Below are positions 40,540-49,083 of a DNA stretch of 64,000 nt, piece after piece. Every line of letters starts with the position of its first letter. The first letter of the stretch is position 1. The notes under the pieces were generated by a model. The model was given only the letters and a program-made list of their open reading frames with translations, had not been told where the DNA came from and made no database searches. The stretch comes from Rhodospirillales bacterium. GTDB lineage: Bacteria; Pseudomonadota; Alphaproteobacteria; Reyranellales; Reyranellaceae. The DNA lies in assembly GCA_947466085.1 (NCBI GenBank), contig CANIEC010000001.1, positions 32,673 to 96,672 on the forward strand. Direction: 5' to 3'. The translations under genes were made by a program, and so were the position numbers.

Positions 40540-40662
40540 CGGGAATCTTCGCCAAATAGACGGTTCCGCTTCGCGAGCCTCTTCAAGTAGCGTGTGACGG
40601 CCGCCGGCGGCTAGGATGCTTGGGACAAACGCATGCCGTCAGGCTCGGGAAGAGGATTGAAA

Positions 40663-41802
40663 GTGACACTACCGCTCGAGGGAGTTCGCGTCATTGAGGT
40701 AGGCCAGGCGCTGGCCGGTCCGCTGGCCGGGGTGATCCTGGCCGACATGGGCGCCGACGTGATCAAGATCGAGAAACCGGATGGCGGCGACGACGCCCGC
40801 ATCTGGGGCCCTCCCTTCGGGCCCGACGGCAAAACCTCGCTCTACTTCTACTCGCAGAACCGCAACAAGCGCTCGGTCGTGCTCGACCTCAAGCTCGCCG
40901 AAGACGTCGACAAGCTCCACAAGCTCTGCGAGACGGCCGACATCCTGATCCAGAACCTGCGCCCCGGCGTGGTCGACGAGGTTGGCATCGGTCCCGAGAC
41001 GATGCTCGCGCGCCATCCGCGCCTGATCTACTGCTCGATCTGGGCGTTCGGCTACCAGGGGCCGCTGCGCATGAAGCCGGCCTTCGATCCGCTGCTGCAG
41101 GCCTATGGCGGCATGATGAGCGTGACCGGCCGGCCGGAGGATCCACCGACCTTCTGCGGCGCCTCGATCAACGACAAGGCGACCGGCATGTTCTGCACCA
41201 TCGGCGCACTGGCGGCGCTGCGGCTGCGCGACAAGACCGGCAAGGGCTGCCTGGTCGACACCTCCCTGTTCGACTCGGCGGTGCACTGGGTCGAGGGCCA
41301 GGTGAACGGCTACATCGCCAACGGCACCGTTTCCCAGCGGCACGGCACCGGCAGCCCGGTGATCGTGCCCTACCAGACCTTCGATACGGCCGACCATCCG
41401 ATCTGCCTCGCCCCCGGCAACGACCGGCTGTGGGCGCGCTGCGCCAAGGTGCTGGGCCGTGACGAATGGGCCACCGACCCGAAGTTCGCCAGGAGCGCAC
41501 AGCGGGTCGCCCACAAGACGGAGCTGTTGCCGATGATCGCCGAGGCACTCAAGGCGAAGCCGCGCGCCGAATGGCTGGAAGCGATGGAGAAAGCCGGCGT
41601 GCCCTGCGCCGCCGTGAACGATATCGGCGAGCTGGCGCGCACCGAGCAGATGGAGGCGTCGAAGCTCATCCAGCAACTGCCCGGCGGACCGAAGGTGGTC
41701 GGCCTGCCGATCGCGTTCGACCATGTGCGGCCTCATTCGGCGCGCTCGGCGCCGACGCTCGGTGAGCACACCGACGAAGTGCTCGGAAGCCTGTCGAAGT
41801 GA
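40663..41802 (+). CDS. CaiB/BaiF family CoA-transferase
   Basis: The 379-residue protein has the family N-terminus LEGVRVIEVGQALAGPLAG, the CoA-binding MGADVIKIEKPDGGDDAR, NRNKRSVVLDL and the catalytic aspartate region VDTSLFDSAVHW. It moves CoA between carboxylic acids. AGAGGA at 40651-40656 lies 6 nt before the GTG at 40663, which I take as the start; an ATG ten codons earlier has a poorer context. Its stop overlaps the hyuA start as GTGA, so it belongs with the hydantoinase operon and may act on the carboxylate released by HyuAB. Confidence 0.93.
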   Translation: MTLPLEGVRVIEVGQALAGPLAGVILADMGADVIKIEKPDGGDDARIWGPPFGPDGKTSLYFYSQNRNKRSVVLDLKLAEDVDKLHKLCETADILIQNLRPGVVDEVGIGPETMLARHPRLIYCSIWAFGYQGPLRMKPAFDPLLQAYGGMMSVTGRPEDPPTFCGASINDKATGMFCTIGALAALRLRDKTGKGCLVDTSLFDSAVHWVEGQVNGYIANGTVSQRHGTGSPVIVPYQTFDTADHPICLAPGNDRLWARCAKVLGRDEWATDPKFARSAQRVAHKTELLPMIAEALKAKPRAEWLEAMEKAGVPCAAVNDIGELARTEQMEASKLIQQLPGGPKVVGLPIAFDHVRPHSARSAPTLGEHTDEVLGSLSK

Positions 41803-43931
41803 CGGCCTCCCCCGCCCTCGTCGCTCCGTGGCGCATCGGCGTCGACGTCGGCGGCACCTTCACCGACATGGTGCTGCGCGACGCGGCCGGCGCCGTGCGC
41901 ATTTTCAAGTCGCCCTCGGTGCCGGCCGATCCCAGCGAAGGCGTGCTGGGCGTGCTGCGGCTGGCGGCGAAGCAACTCGACATCACGCTGACGGCGCTGC
42001 TGCGCGACTGCGCGTTGTTCGTGCACGGCTCGACCGTGGCGACCAACACGATCCTGGAGAAGAAGGGCGCCAGGGTCGGGATGCTCACGACCGAGGGCTT
42101 CCGCGATTCGCTGGAGATCCGTCGCGGCATCCGTGAAAACCAGTGGGACCATCGCGCCCCCTTCCCGCAGGTGCTGGTGCCACGCTACCTGCGCCTTCCA
42201 GTACGGGGCCGCATCGGCGCCGACGGCACGGAATTGACGCCGCTGAGCCCCGAGGATGTGGATGCCGCCGCCAGGGTCTTCGCCGAGGAGGGCGTGGAGT
42301 CGGTCGCGGTCTGCCTGTTCAACGCGTTCCTCGATGGTGCGCACGAACGCGCCGTGGGCGGCCAGCTCGCCAAGGCGTGGAACGGCAAGTGGGTCTCGCT
42401 GTCGAGCGAGGTCATGCCGACCATGGGCGAATACGAACGCGGCTCGACCGCCGTCGTGAACGCTTATGTGGCGCCCAAGGTGACGAGTTACCTGCGCGCT
42501 CTCGACGAGCAGCTGCGCCAGTTCGGCCTGCCGCGGTCGCTGCTGCTGCTGCAGAGCAATGGCGGCGCCGTCTCCGTCGACCAGGTGGCGGCGCGGCCGG
42601 TGATGCTGGTCCTGTCCGGCCCGGCGGCCGGTGTCGGCGCGCTCAAGGGCTGCGCGGCGCCGGGTGAGAAAGCCAACCTGATTTCGATGGAGATCGGCGG
42701 CACGAGCTGCGACGTGATGGTGATGGCGCGCGGCGACGTGCCCGTCACTGACGAGCTCACAATCGACGGCTATCATCTCACGACCCCCTCGGTGGAAATC
42801 CACACGGTCGGCGCCGGCGGCGGCACGATCGCCTGGGTCGACGACGCGGGCCTTCTCCACGCCGGCCCACAGGGCGCCGGCGCCCGGCCCGGCCCCGCAG
42901 CCTATGGCCTGGGCGGCGAGAACCCGACCGTCACCGATGCGCAACTCGTGCTGGGTCGCTTGCGCCCCGGCCCGCTGGCTGGCGGCGCCGTGACGCTCGA
43001 CGCAGAGCTCGCCCGCAAGGCCATCGAGACCAAACTCGCCAAGCCACTCGGCCTCTCGGTCGAGGAGGCGGCGGCCGGCGTCATCCGCCTGCTGGAGCAG
43101 AACCTTCTGCATGCCGTCGAGCGGCTGAGCATCGAGCGCGGCCACAATCCCGCGACCTTCACCCTCGTCGCCGCGGGCGGCGCCGGCCCGATGCATGGCA
43201 CCGCGGTCGCCCGCGCGTTGGGATGCCGCCGCGCCCTGCTGCCACGCGCCGCCGGGGCTTTCTGCGCGATGGGCATGCTGCAGTCCGATGTGCGGCAGGA
43301 CTATCTGCAGGTCTTCCTGGCCGATCTCGACAAGGTCGAGACCGCCGCGCTCGAGGCAGGCTTTGCCCAGCTCGAGGCGCGCGCCCGCGAGGCGCTGGCG
43401 CGTGATGGTTTCGGCGAGGCTGAGATCATGATCGAGCGACAGCTCGACCTGCGCTACGACGGCCAGCAATGGCCGGTGCGCGCGCCGCTTTCCGCCTCGG
43501 GCTTCGATGCCGCCGGGGCACGCCAAGCCTTCGAGACCGAGCACCAGCGCCTCTTCGGCCACATCCAGCCCGGCGGACGCATCGACATCACCGCGCTGCG
43601 CGTCGTGGGACGCGGCCGTCTCGACTGGACGCCGCCCGCCGCGCGTTCGCCCCAGACCGACACGCCCCAGCCGCGCGAGACCCGCAAGGTCTGGATCGAT
43701 CCGGCAACCGGCTGGCTCGACGTGCCGATCTACGACGGTACCGATCTGCGGCCGGGCTGTCGCCTTGACGGACCGTTGCTCGTAGAAGAGCGCACCACGA
43801 CGGCGTTCGTCGGCCCCCGCGACGTGCTCGAAGTCGACGAGCGCGACGACTTCCTCGTGCATGTTGGCTCAGCCCCTCCTCCCCATTCAAATGGGGAGGT
43901 GCCCGCGTCTTCGCGGGCGGAGGGGTCATGA
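41799..43931 (+). CDS. hyuA: Hydantoinase/oxoprolinase family subunit A (HyuA)
   Basis: The 710-residue protein has the ATP/phosphate-binding start GVDVGGTFTDMVL, FVHGSTVATNTILEKKGA, the EIGGTSCDV block and AAGGAGPMHGTAVARALG, all typical of HyuA. With HyuB it opens a cyclic amide at the cost of ATP. It starts at GTG 41799, overlapping the CoA-transferase stop. The last 18 residues (PPHSNGEVPASSRAEGS and the stop) are encoded by a 121-bp palindromic element rather than by ancestral hyuA sequence, so the native C-terminus has been replaced or extended. Confidence 0.93.
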   Translation: MTASPALVAPWRIGVDVGGTFTDMVLRDAAGAVRIFKSPSVPADPSEGVLGVLRLAAKQLDITLTALLRDCALFVHGSTVATNTILEKKGARVGMLTTEGFRDSLEIRRGIRENQWDHRAPFPQVLVPRYLRLPVRGRIGADGTELTPLSPEDVDAAARVFAEEGVESVAVCLFNAFLDGAHERAVGGQLAKAWNGKWVSLSSEVMPTMGEYERGSTAVVNAYVAPKVTSYLRALDEQLRQFGLPRSLLLLQSNGGAVSVDQVAARPVMLVLSGPAAGVGALKGCAAPGEKANLISMEIGGTSCDVMVMARGDVPVTDELTIDGYHLTTPSVEIHTVGAGGGTIAWVDDAGLLHAGPQGAGARPGPAAYGLGGENPTVTDAQLVLGRLRPGPLAGGAVTLDAELARKAIETKLAKPLGLSVEEAAAGVIRLLEQNLLHAVERLSIERGHNPATFTLVAAGGAGPMHGTAVARALGCRRALLPRAAGAFCAMGMLQSDVRQDYLQVFLADLDKVETAALEAGFAQLEARAREALARDGFGEAEIMIERQLDLRYDGQQWPVRAPLSASGFDAAGARQAFETEHQRLFGHIQPGGRIDITALRVVGRGRLDWTPPAARSPQTDTPQPRETRKVWIDPATGWLDVPIYDGTDLRPGCRLDGPLLVEERTTTAFVGPRDVLEVDERDDFLVHVGSAPPPHSNGEVPASSRAEGS

Positions 43932-43998
43932 ACCGGCCCGAGATTTTTGACCCCTCCGTCGCGGATGACCGCGCCACCTCCCCATTTGAATGGGGAGG
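43878..43998. repeat. Palindromic mobile-type element, copy 2 (hyuA/hyuB junction)
   Basis: The 121-bp copy has terminal inverted repeats identical to copy 1 (43878-43899 and 43977-43998), a first internal hairpin CCCGCG-TCTT-CGCGGG (43902-43917), GGAGGGG at 43919-43925 and the same CCCCTCC and CGCGG-ATGA-CCGCG 3' half. Compared with copy 1, four of the six base pairs in the first hairpin differ, and all stay paired. It contains the stop codon of hyuA, and its right end (GGGGAGG) lies 20 bp before the hyuB start. Confidence 0.93.
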
Positions 43999-44018
43999 AA
44001 ACTGATGGAGTCTCCATC

Positions 44019-45779
44019 GTGAACCTCGATCCCGTCACCCTGGCGCTGGTGCAGAACCGGCTCGACCATATCTCGCATCAGATGGGCTGGGTGATGACGC
44101 GCACCGCGCGCTCGCCGATCTTCAGCCAGAGTCACGATTTCTCCTGCTTCATCGCCGACGCGCGCGGCACGCTGATCAGCCAGGCCGACGGCATCCCGAT
44201 CCATACCGGCGGCGGCGGCTTCGCGGTGCGCGCCATCCTGCGCGACTTCAAGGATGCGATCGCGCCCGAGGACGTGTTCCTGCTGAATGATCCCTATACC
44301 GCGGGCGGCAACCACCTGCCCGACTGGGTGATCACGCGGCCGGTGTTCGTCGGGGCCAAGCTGGTGGCCTTCGCCTGCAACCGCGCGCACCAGGCCGATA
44401 TCGGCGGCGGCGCGGCCGGCACCTACAATTCCGCCGCGACCGAGATCTTCCACGAAGGCATCCGGCTGCCGGTGCTGAAGCTGATCGAGGCCGGCAAGGT
44501 CCGCGACGATCTGTGGCGCCTGCTGATGCTGAACACGCGCCTGCCCGAGGCACTCGACGGCGACCTGCGCGCCATGATCGGCTCGACGCGCATCGGGGCG
44601 GAGCGGCTTGCCTTGCTGGTCGAGGAGCTGGGCGTCGATCGCGCCGACGAATTCTTCGAAGGCGTGCTCGACCATGCCGACCGGCGTTTCCAGACCTGTA
44701 TCGATCGCCTCGAACAAGGTGTCTGGAAAGGCGAGGAGCCGGTCGACAACGACTGCTTCGAGCCGATCGATGCGAAGATCGCCGTCACGATCACGGTGAA
44801 GGACCGCAGGCTGGTCGTGGATTTCACCGGCACCTCGCCTCAGGTGCGCGGCTTCAAGAACAGCTCGATCGCCAACTCGACCTCTGCGGTATTCATGTCG
44901 CTGGCCTCGTTCTTCGAGCCCGACCTGCCGAAGAACGAAGGCGCCTTCCGCAGCGTCGAGATCCGGCTGCCCGAAGGCACGCTGGTGAATGCGCGCATGC
45001 CGGCGCCGATGACCATGAACACGGTGTTCGTGGCGCACGAGATCATCCACGCGATGTGGAAGGCGCTGGCCCAGGCCCTGCCCGAACGCGCCTCGGCCGG
45101 CTGGTCCAAGGCCGTTCATGCCGTCACGGCCGGCCTGCGCGACGATGGCGGACGCTACGTGATGTACCAGTGGGCCGGTGCGCCGGCTGGCGGCGGTGTC
45201 GAGGGCCGCGACGGCTTCCACCTGATCGGTCATCTCATCACCCTGGGCGGTCTCACCCTGCCCAATCTCGAGACCTACGAGCAGCTCTACCCGGCGCGCT
45301 TCCACCGCCAGGAGCTGCGCTGCGACACCGCGGGTGCCGGCCGCTTCCGCGGCGGCGCCGGCTGCGACTATGAAGTCGAGATCTTCACCCCGGCCGACTA
45401 CGCCTTTCGCGGCGAGGGCGCCGGTGCGCCGTCGAGCTTCGGCGTGGCGGGCGGCAGGGCCGGCGCCGGGGGCGAGGTGGTGCTCACCCTGAGCGACGGC
45501 ACGCGCATCCAGGCACCGAAATACGGCGTGGAACGCCATGGCCCGGGAACCTATCGCGCGCTGTCGCCGGGCGGCGGCGGCTACGGCGATCCGAAGACTC
45601 GCGACCCGGAGCGTGTGCTGCGCGACGTCCGCGACGGCATCGTGAGCGCGGAATGCGCCGAAAAGAACTATGCGGTGGCGATCGCAGCCGATGGTAAGAG
45701 CATCAACAAGAAAAGAACCAATCAACTCAGGGAAGAAACACCATGGTCAACCGTCGCTCCTTCGTCGTCGGCTCCGTAG
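44019..45779 (+). CDS. hyuB: Hydantoinase/oxoprolinase family subunit B (HyuB)
   Basis: The 586-residue protein begins NLDPVTLALVQNRLDHI and carries NDPYTAGGNHLPDW and the C-terminal SPGGGGYGDPKTRDPERV of HyuB. I chose the GTG at 44019, which matches the other HyuB in the window and has GGAG 8 nt upstream. The frame is open back to 43947, but that part is element sequence. A five-codon mini-ORF (ATG 44005 to TGA 44022), with GGAGG from the element in front of it, ends on the hyuB start codon and may couple translation. The 3' end overlaps the next gene by 37 nt. Confidence 0.9.
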   Translation: MNLDPVTLALVQNRLDHISHQMGWVMTRTARSPIFSQSHDFSCFIADARGTLISQADGIPIHTGGGGFAVRAILRDFKDAIAPEDVFLLNDPYTAGGNHLPDWVITRPVFVGAKLVAFACNRAHQADIGGGAAGTYNSAATEIFHEGIRLPVLKLIEAGKVRDDLWRLLMLNTRLPEALDGDLRAMIGSTRIGAERLALLVEELGVDRADEFFEGVLDHADRRFQTCIDRLEQGVWKGEEPVDNDCFEPIDAKIAVTITVKDRRLVVDFTGTSPQVRGFKNSSIANSTSAVFMSLASFFEPDLPKNEGAFRSVEIRLPEGTLVNARMPAPMTMNTVFVAHEIIHAMWKALAQALPERASAGWSKAVHAVTAGLRDDGGRYVMYQWAGAPAGGGVEGRDGFHLIGHLITLGGLTLPNLETYEQLYPARFHRQELRCDTAGAGRFRGGAGCDYEVEIFTPADYAFRGEGAGAPSSFGVAGGRAGAGGEVVLTLSDGTRIQAPKYGVERHGPGTYRALSPGGGGYGDPKTRDPERVLRDVRDGIVSAECAEKNYAVAIAADGKSINKKRTNQLREETPWSTVAPSSSAP

Positions 45780-46705
45780 CCGCGCTCACGCTGCCCACGC
45801 TCGCCTTCGGCCAGAGCGGACAGATTCGCCTCGTCGTGCCCTACGGTCCCGGTGGCTCGACCGACACGGCCGGCCGTGTCCTGGCCGAGCGCATGTCCGC
45901 CGACACCGGCAAGAACATTGTGGTCGAGAACCGTCCGGGCGGCGGCACCATGGTCGGCATGGTGAACGTCGCCAAGAGCAAGCCCGACGGCACCAGCTTG
46001 ATGGTCCTGACCACCACGGCGGCGCTGCAGCCGGCGTTCGACATCCCCATGCCGATCGACCCGCAGAAGGACCTCGCGATGGTGGCGCAGCTCGCCGACA
46101 TTCCTTGCGTGCTCGCGGTCAATGCCAACAACCCGGCCAAGACCTTCGCCGAGTTCATCGAATGGGTGAAGGCGCAGCCCGGTCCCGTGCACTACTCGAC
46201 CTCGAGCTCCGGCGGCCTGCCGCATCTGTGGGGCGAGGTGATCGCCACGCGCACCAACGGCAAGCTCCAGCACATTCCCTACAAGGCTGCCGCCGAGGCG
46301 CTGCGCGACGCGGTCGCGGGCCACGTGCCGGCCTTCGTCGACGTGACGACGCCCGTCGATGCGCAGATCCGTGCCGGCACGATGCGCGGCCTGCTGTGCG
46401 GCGCCAAGAGCCGCGTCGCCAACATCCCGACCGTACCGGTGGCGAGCGAACTCGGCATGCCGGAGCTCGAGGCCGCGGTCTATTTCGGCGTGGCGACGAC
46501 GGCCGGCACGCCGCCTGAGACGATTCAGCAGCTCAACGCCGCGGTGAACGCCGCGCTGAAGGCCGAGGCGGTGCGCGAGCGGCTGATGTCGCTCGGCTTC
46601 ATCCCGACCGGCGGCACGCCCGAAGCCTACGCCAAGCGCCTCGCCGACGAGACCGTGCGCTGGCGCAAGGTGATCAAGGACGCGAAAATCCCGGCGCCGA
46701 CCTGA
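45743..46705 (+). CDS. Bug/TctC-family periplasmic solute-binding protein
   Basis: The 320-residue protein has a twin-arginine-like signal (MVNRRSFVVGSVAALTLPTLAFG) and the family block IRLVVPYGPGGSTDTAGRVL, with ENRPGGGTMVGMVNVA and LQHIPYKAAAEALRDAVAGHV further on. AGGGAAG lies upstream of the ATG. It starts inside the last codons of hyuB and so belongs to the CoA-transferase/hyuAB operon. It probably binds the cyclic amide or carboxylate that the operon consumes; no TctAB membrane genes are nearby. Confidence 0.92.
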   Translation: MVNRRSFVVGSVAALTLPTLAFGQSGQIRLVVPYGPGGSTDTAGRVLAERMSADTGKNIVVENRPGGGTMVGMVNVAKSKPDGTSLMVLTTTAALQPAFDIPMPIDPQKDLAMVAQLADIPCVLAVNANNPAKTFAEFIEWVKAQPGPVHYSTSSSGGLPHLWGEVIATRTNGKLQHIPYKAAAEALRDAVAGHVPAFVDVTTPVDAQIRAGTMRGLLCGAKSRVANIPTVPVASELGMPELEAAVYFGVATTAGTPPETIQQLNAAVNAALKAEAVRERLMSLGFIPTGGTPEAYAKRLADETVRWRKVIKDAKIPAPT

Positions 46706-46727
46706 GCGAGAGCCCGGAGCGGCCAGC

Positions 46728-47444
46728 CTAGAACGAGCCGGTGAACTCGAACTCGATCGAGTTCCTCACATTGTCGATCTTCCAGGAACTGAGGCGGCGC
46801 AGGAAGCTCTGCCCCAGCAGAGCCCGGCTCCGTGCTGGGCTGACCGAAGCCATTACATTCTCCATCGTGCGCTCGCCGATCGTGATCGACCGCAGGCGCA
46901 CGATGCGCTGCTGAAGGCCGCTGCCATCGGCCAGGGTGAAGCGCCGCTGACCGAGCGAATCGGCTTCGGTGAGCGTGCCGTTGCGCTTCATTTCCTCAGC
47001 CAGCTCCTCCGGGATCTGAACGTTGGATGCGCCGGAATCGACGATGAAGTACGCCGTCGAGGTCCCGTTCACGGTGGCCGGCAGGACGAACACGCCGCCC
47101 ATTCTCTGGAACTGCGCGGTCGCCCGCGCAAGTGCTGCGTCCTTAAGCGCCTTGGCGCTGGGCTTGCCCGACGCGGGATCGCCGCCGCAGGGCGTCCAGC
47201 CGGCTGGCGTGCCTTCGCCCGGGCCATAACAGTAGTTCGAGGCCGACAGCAGCTTCGAATAGGTGTCGCGCTGTTCGCAGGCGGCGATCGCTTCGAGCGC
47301 GGGCGTGGCCGGCGCGCGGCAGGCGCCATTGCTTCTTTGCCATTGCGCGATGAACTGCGCCGCCTCCTGGGACTGCGCCTGCGGAGCTCCGACTTCGAAG
47401 AGCAGCGTCGCGGCGAGCGTCGCCAGGAAGAGTGTCTGTCTCAT
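46728..47444 (-). CDS. Exported retropepsin-like (clan AA) aspartic protease
   Basis: The 238-residue protein has a signal peptide (LFLATLAATLLFEVGAPQAQ). Its C-terminal half contains YFIVDSGASNVQIP, the D-S/T-G-A active site of retroviral-type aspartic proteases, followed by the flap region and ALLGQSFLRRLSSWKIDN, the second hallmark of the bacterial single-domain family. The N-terminal half has four cysteines and resembles a lysozyme-inhibitor-like DUF1311 segment only loosely. These proteases act as dimers. The start MRQTLF is at ATG 47444; the frame stays open upstream without a gene-like sequence. Confidence 0.82.
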   Translation of the reverse strand: MRQTLFLATLAATLLFEVGAPQAQSQEAAQFIAQWQRSNGACRAPATPALEAIAACEQRDTYSKLLSASNYCYGPGEGTPAGWTPCGGDPASGKPSAKALKDAALARATAQFQRMGGVFVLPATVNGTSTAYFIVDSGASNVQIPEELAEEMKRNGTLTEADSLGQRRFTLADGSGLQQRIVRLRSITIGERTMENVMASVSPARSRALLGQSFLRRLSSWKIDNVRNSIEFEFTGSF

Positions 47445-47676
47445 CGTTTCCGTCCGATCACTATTGCAGCCGGTTGGACTCTCCCGCGCGCAACCTGTAC
47501 GAAGTCTATACCATCGCCCACCAAATGGTTGGCCTGCGATGGCTGAGAGATGCGTGTGCTCCCGCCCGCGTACCGAGGCGACCGCATCTGGACCGGCCCA
47601 AGTTGCCGGTCTCGTTCTCGAGCTTCCTCGTTCTGTCGAACGCCGGCTGTGCAATCCTGCGCGCGCCGAGCTGACA

Positions 47677-47704
47677 GGGGCCGCACGGCCCCGGAAGGAC
47701 TTCC
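47677..47704 (+). promoter_or_regulatory. Hairpin abutting the Shine-Dalgarno of the next gene
   Basis: GGGGCCG-CA-CGGCCCC (47677-47692) is immediately followed by GGAAGGACTTCC, which contains the ribosome-binding GGAAGGA and is itself a small dyad, then the ATG at 47706. Folding could modulate access to the start; this is seen only as sequence symmetry. Confidence 0.3.
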
Positions 47705-47705
47705 C

Positions 47706-48068
47706 ATGGAAATGCCAAAGAACATCTCCACCCTGATCTGGAGCGCCGTCGGCGGCGCCGTCCTCACCATGGGCGTCGGCTTCACCTGGGGTGGCTGGGT
47801 CACAGGCGGAACCGCGCGCAAGGACTCCGCCTCCGCGGTCCGTGACGCCGTCGTCGTCGCGCTGGCACCGATCTGCGTCGACCGCTTCAGCCGCCAGAAC
47901 GACGCTGCCGTGAAGATCGCCGAGCTCGGCAAGGCCAGCACCTGGGACCGTGGCAACGTGATCGCCAAGAGCGGCTTCGCCACGATGCCGGGCGCCAAGG
48001 ACGCCGACTCCGATGTAGCGCGCGCCTGCGCCGAAATCCTGGCGAACCCGCCCACGCCCAAGACCTGA
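47706..48068 (+). CDS. Small membrane-anchored protein of unknown function
   Basis: The 120-residue protein has one hydrophobic segment at residues about 9-34 (LIWSAVGGAVLTMGVGFTWGG) and a soluble remainder containing ICVDRFSRQNDAAVKIAEL and a second cysteine near the C-terminus. Such small alphaproteobacterial proteins are common, but I know no function for them. GGAAGGA lies 6 nt before the ATG. It is divergent from the aspartic protease and convergent with the acetolactate decarboxylase gene. Confidence 0.7.
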   Translation: MEMPKNISTLIWSAVGGAVLTMGVGFTWGGWVTGGTARKDSASAVRDAVVVALAPICVDRFSRQNDAAVKIAELGKASTWDRGNVIAKSGFATMPGAKDADSDVARACAEILANPPTPKT

Positions 48069-48157
48069 ACGGCAGTTCCGGGCCGGCGGACTTGACCACG
48101 GCCCCGGGACCGGCGGGGCGGAACACGGGACGGAGATCATCCGTCCTGTGTGACCGC

Positions 48158-48994
48158 CTATCGATCCTTGGCCATCTCGGCCTTCTCGAGCGCGGCGGCC
48201 GGGTCCTGGGTCAGGTCGGCATGCAGGAATTCGCGCGTCTCGGGGATCGCCAGATGGAGATCGTCGAGGTCCTGCACCTGCACGTCGAGCGAGGCCGCCT
48301 TGCAGCCCAGCACATGGCCGCCCGCCTTGCGATCCTCGGTCAGGAAGTGCAGATGCCAGCCCGCCACGGCAATGGTGCGCGAATAGGCCGGCGACCAGAA
48401 GCCGACCATCGTTCCCTTGATATTGCTCTGCCGGAATTCGGCCTGGGCATCGGTCGCCTTGTCGAGATGAACGCCCGCCTCGACCTTGCAGGCGACCCGC
48501 CAGTAGACCTCGTCGAACAGGCCGTCGACACGCACCGCGAAGAACAGATTGTCCGACCGGCGCAACTTGTCGAGTTCACCGGTGAGCGACGACATGGACG
48601 TGACGTTCTCGATCTTGCCGCGATGCTGCGGCTGGAAGTTGGTCAGGGTCGCGAAGGGCACGGGCGCCGCGTCGACGGGCGCAGTGATGCGGCCATCGGC
48701 ATGGGCCTGATAGAATTTTCCGTCGAGGACGACCATCTCGCCATCGAGCCCCTCGAACGTGCCGAGCCCGAAATCGCCATGCGTCCTGAGGCCTCCCACC
48801 GTGACCGCTTCGTTGTAGACCCCCTGCACCAAAGCGCCCGTGGTCGAGACCTGGAAGAGCGTCGAATGGTCGAGGCCCAGCGCTTCGGATAGCGCCCTGG
48901 ACACGAAATGGCGCAGGGGTTCGCCGGTCTTCTCGCAGTGCGCCAGAAGCGCGTCCATGAGCGATTGATAGACTTCGGTCGTCAGCCTCGGCAT
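48158..48994 (-). CDS. alsD: Acetolactate decarboxylase
   Basis: The 278-residue protein has the family blocks THGDFGLGTFEGLDGEMVVLDG and GWHLHFLTEDRKAGGHVLG, the latter holding the histidines that bind the catalytic zinc. It converts 2-acetolactate to acetoin plus CO2. It has an N-terminal stretch of about 40 residues (LRHFVSRALSEALGLDHS) before the usual domain. It is divergent from a catabolic acetolactate synthase, so the pair can make acetoin from pyruvate. Confidence 0.9.
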   Translation of the reverse strand: MPRLTTEVYQSLMDALLAHCEKTGEPLRHFVSRALSEALGLDHSTLFQVSTTGALVQGVYNEAVTVGGLRTHGDFGLGTFEGLDGEMVVLDGKFYQAHADGRITAPVDAAPVPFATLTNFQPQHRGKIENVTSMSSLTGELDKLRRSDNLFFAVRVDGLFDEVYWRVACKVEAGVHLDKATDAQAEFRQSNIKGTMVGFWSPAYSRTIAVAGWHLHFLTEDRKAGGHVLGCKAASLDVQVQDLDDLHLAIPETREFLHADLTQDPAAALEKAEMAKDR

Positions 48995-49083
48995 TGCGCC
49001 ATCCTTCCATCGCGGGCGACAAGGGCGGCCCGTCCGGGCATAATCGCCCAGACGCGGCCTGGAATCGAGAGCGGAGCAACACG

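Noticed and set aside
43947..44018. 24-codon N-terminal extension of HyuB (MTPPSRMTAPPPHLNGE...)
   Set aside because: The extension is mostly the palindromic element sequence. The paralogue and family start at NLDPVTL, and a GTG with GGAG 8 nt upstream fits that start.
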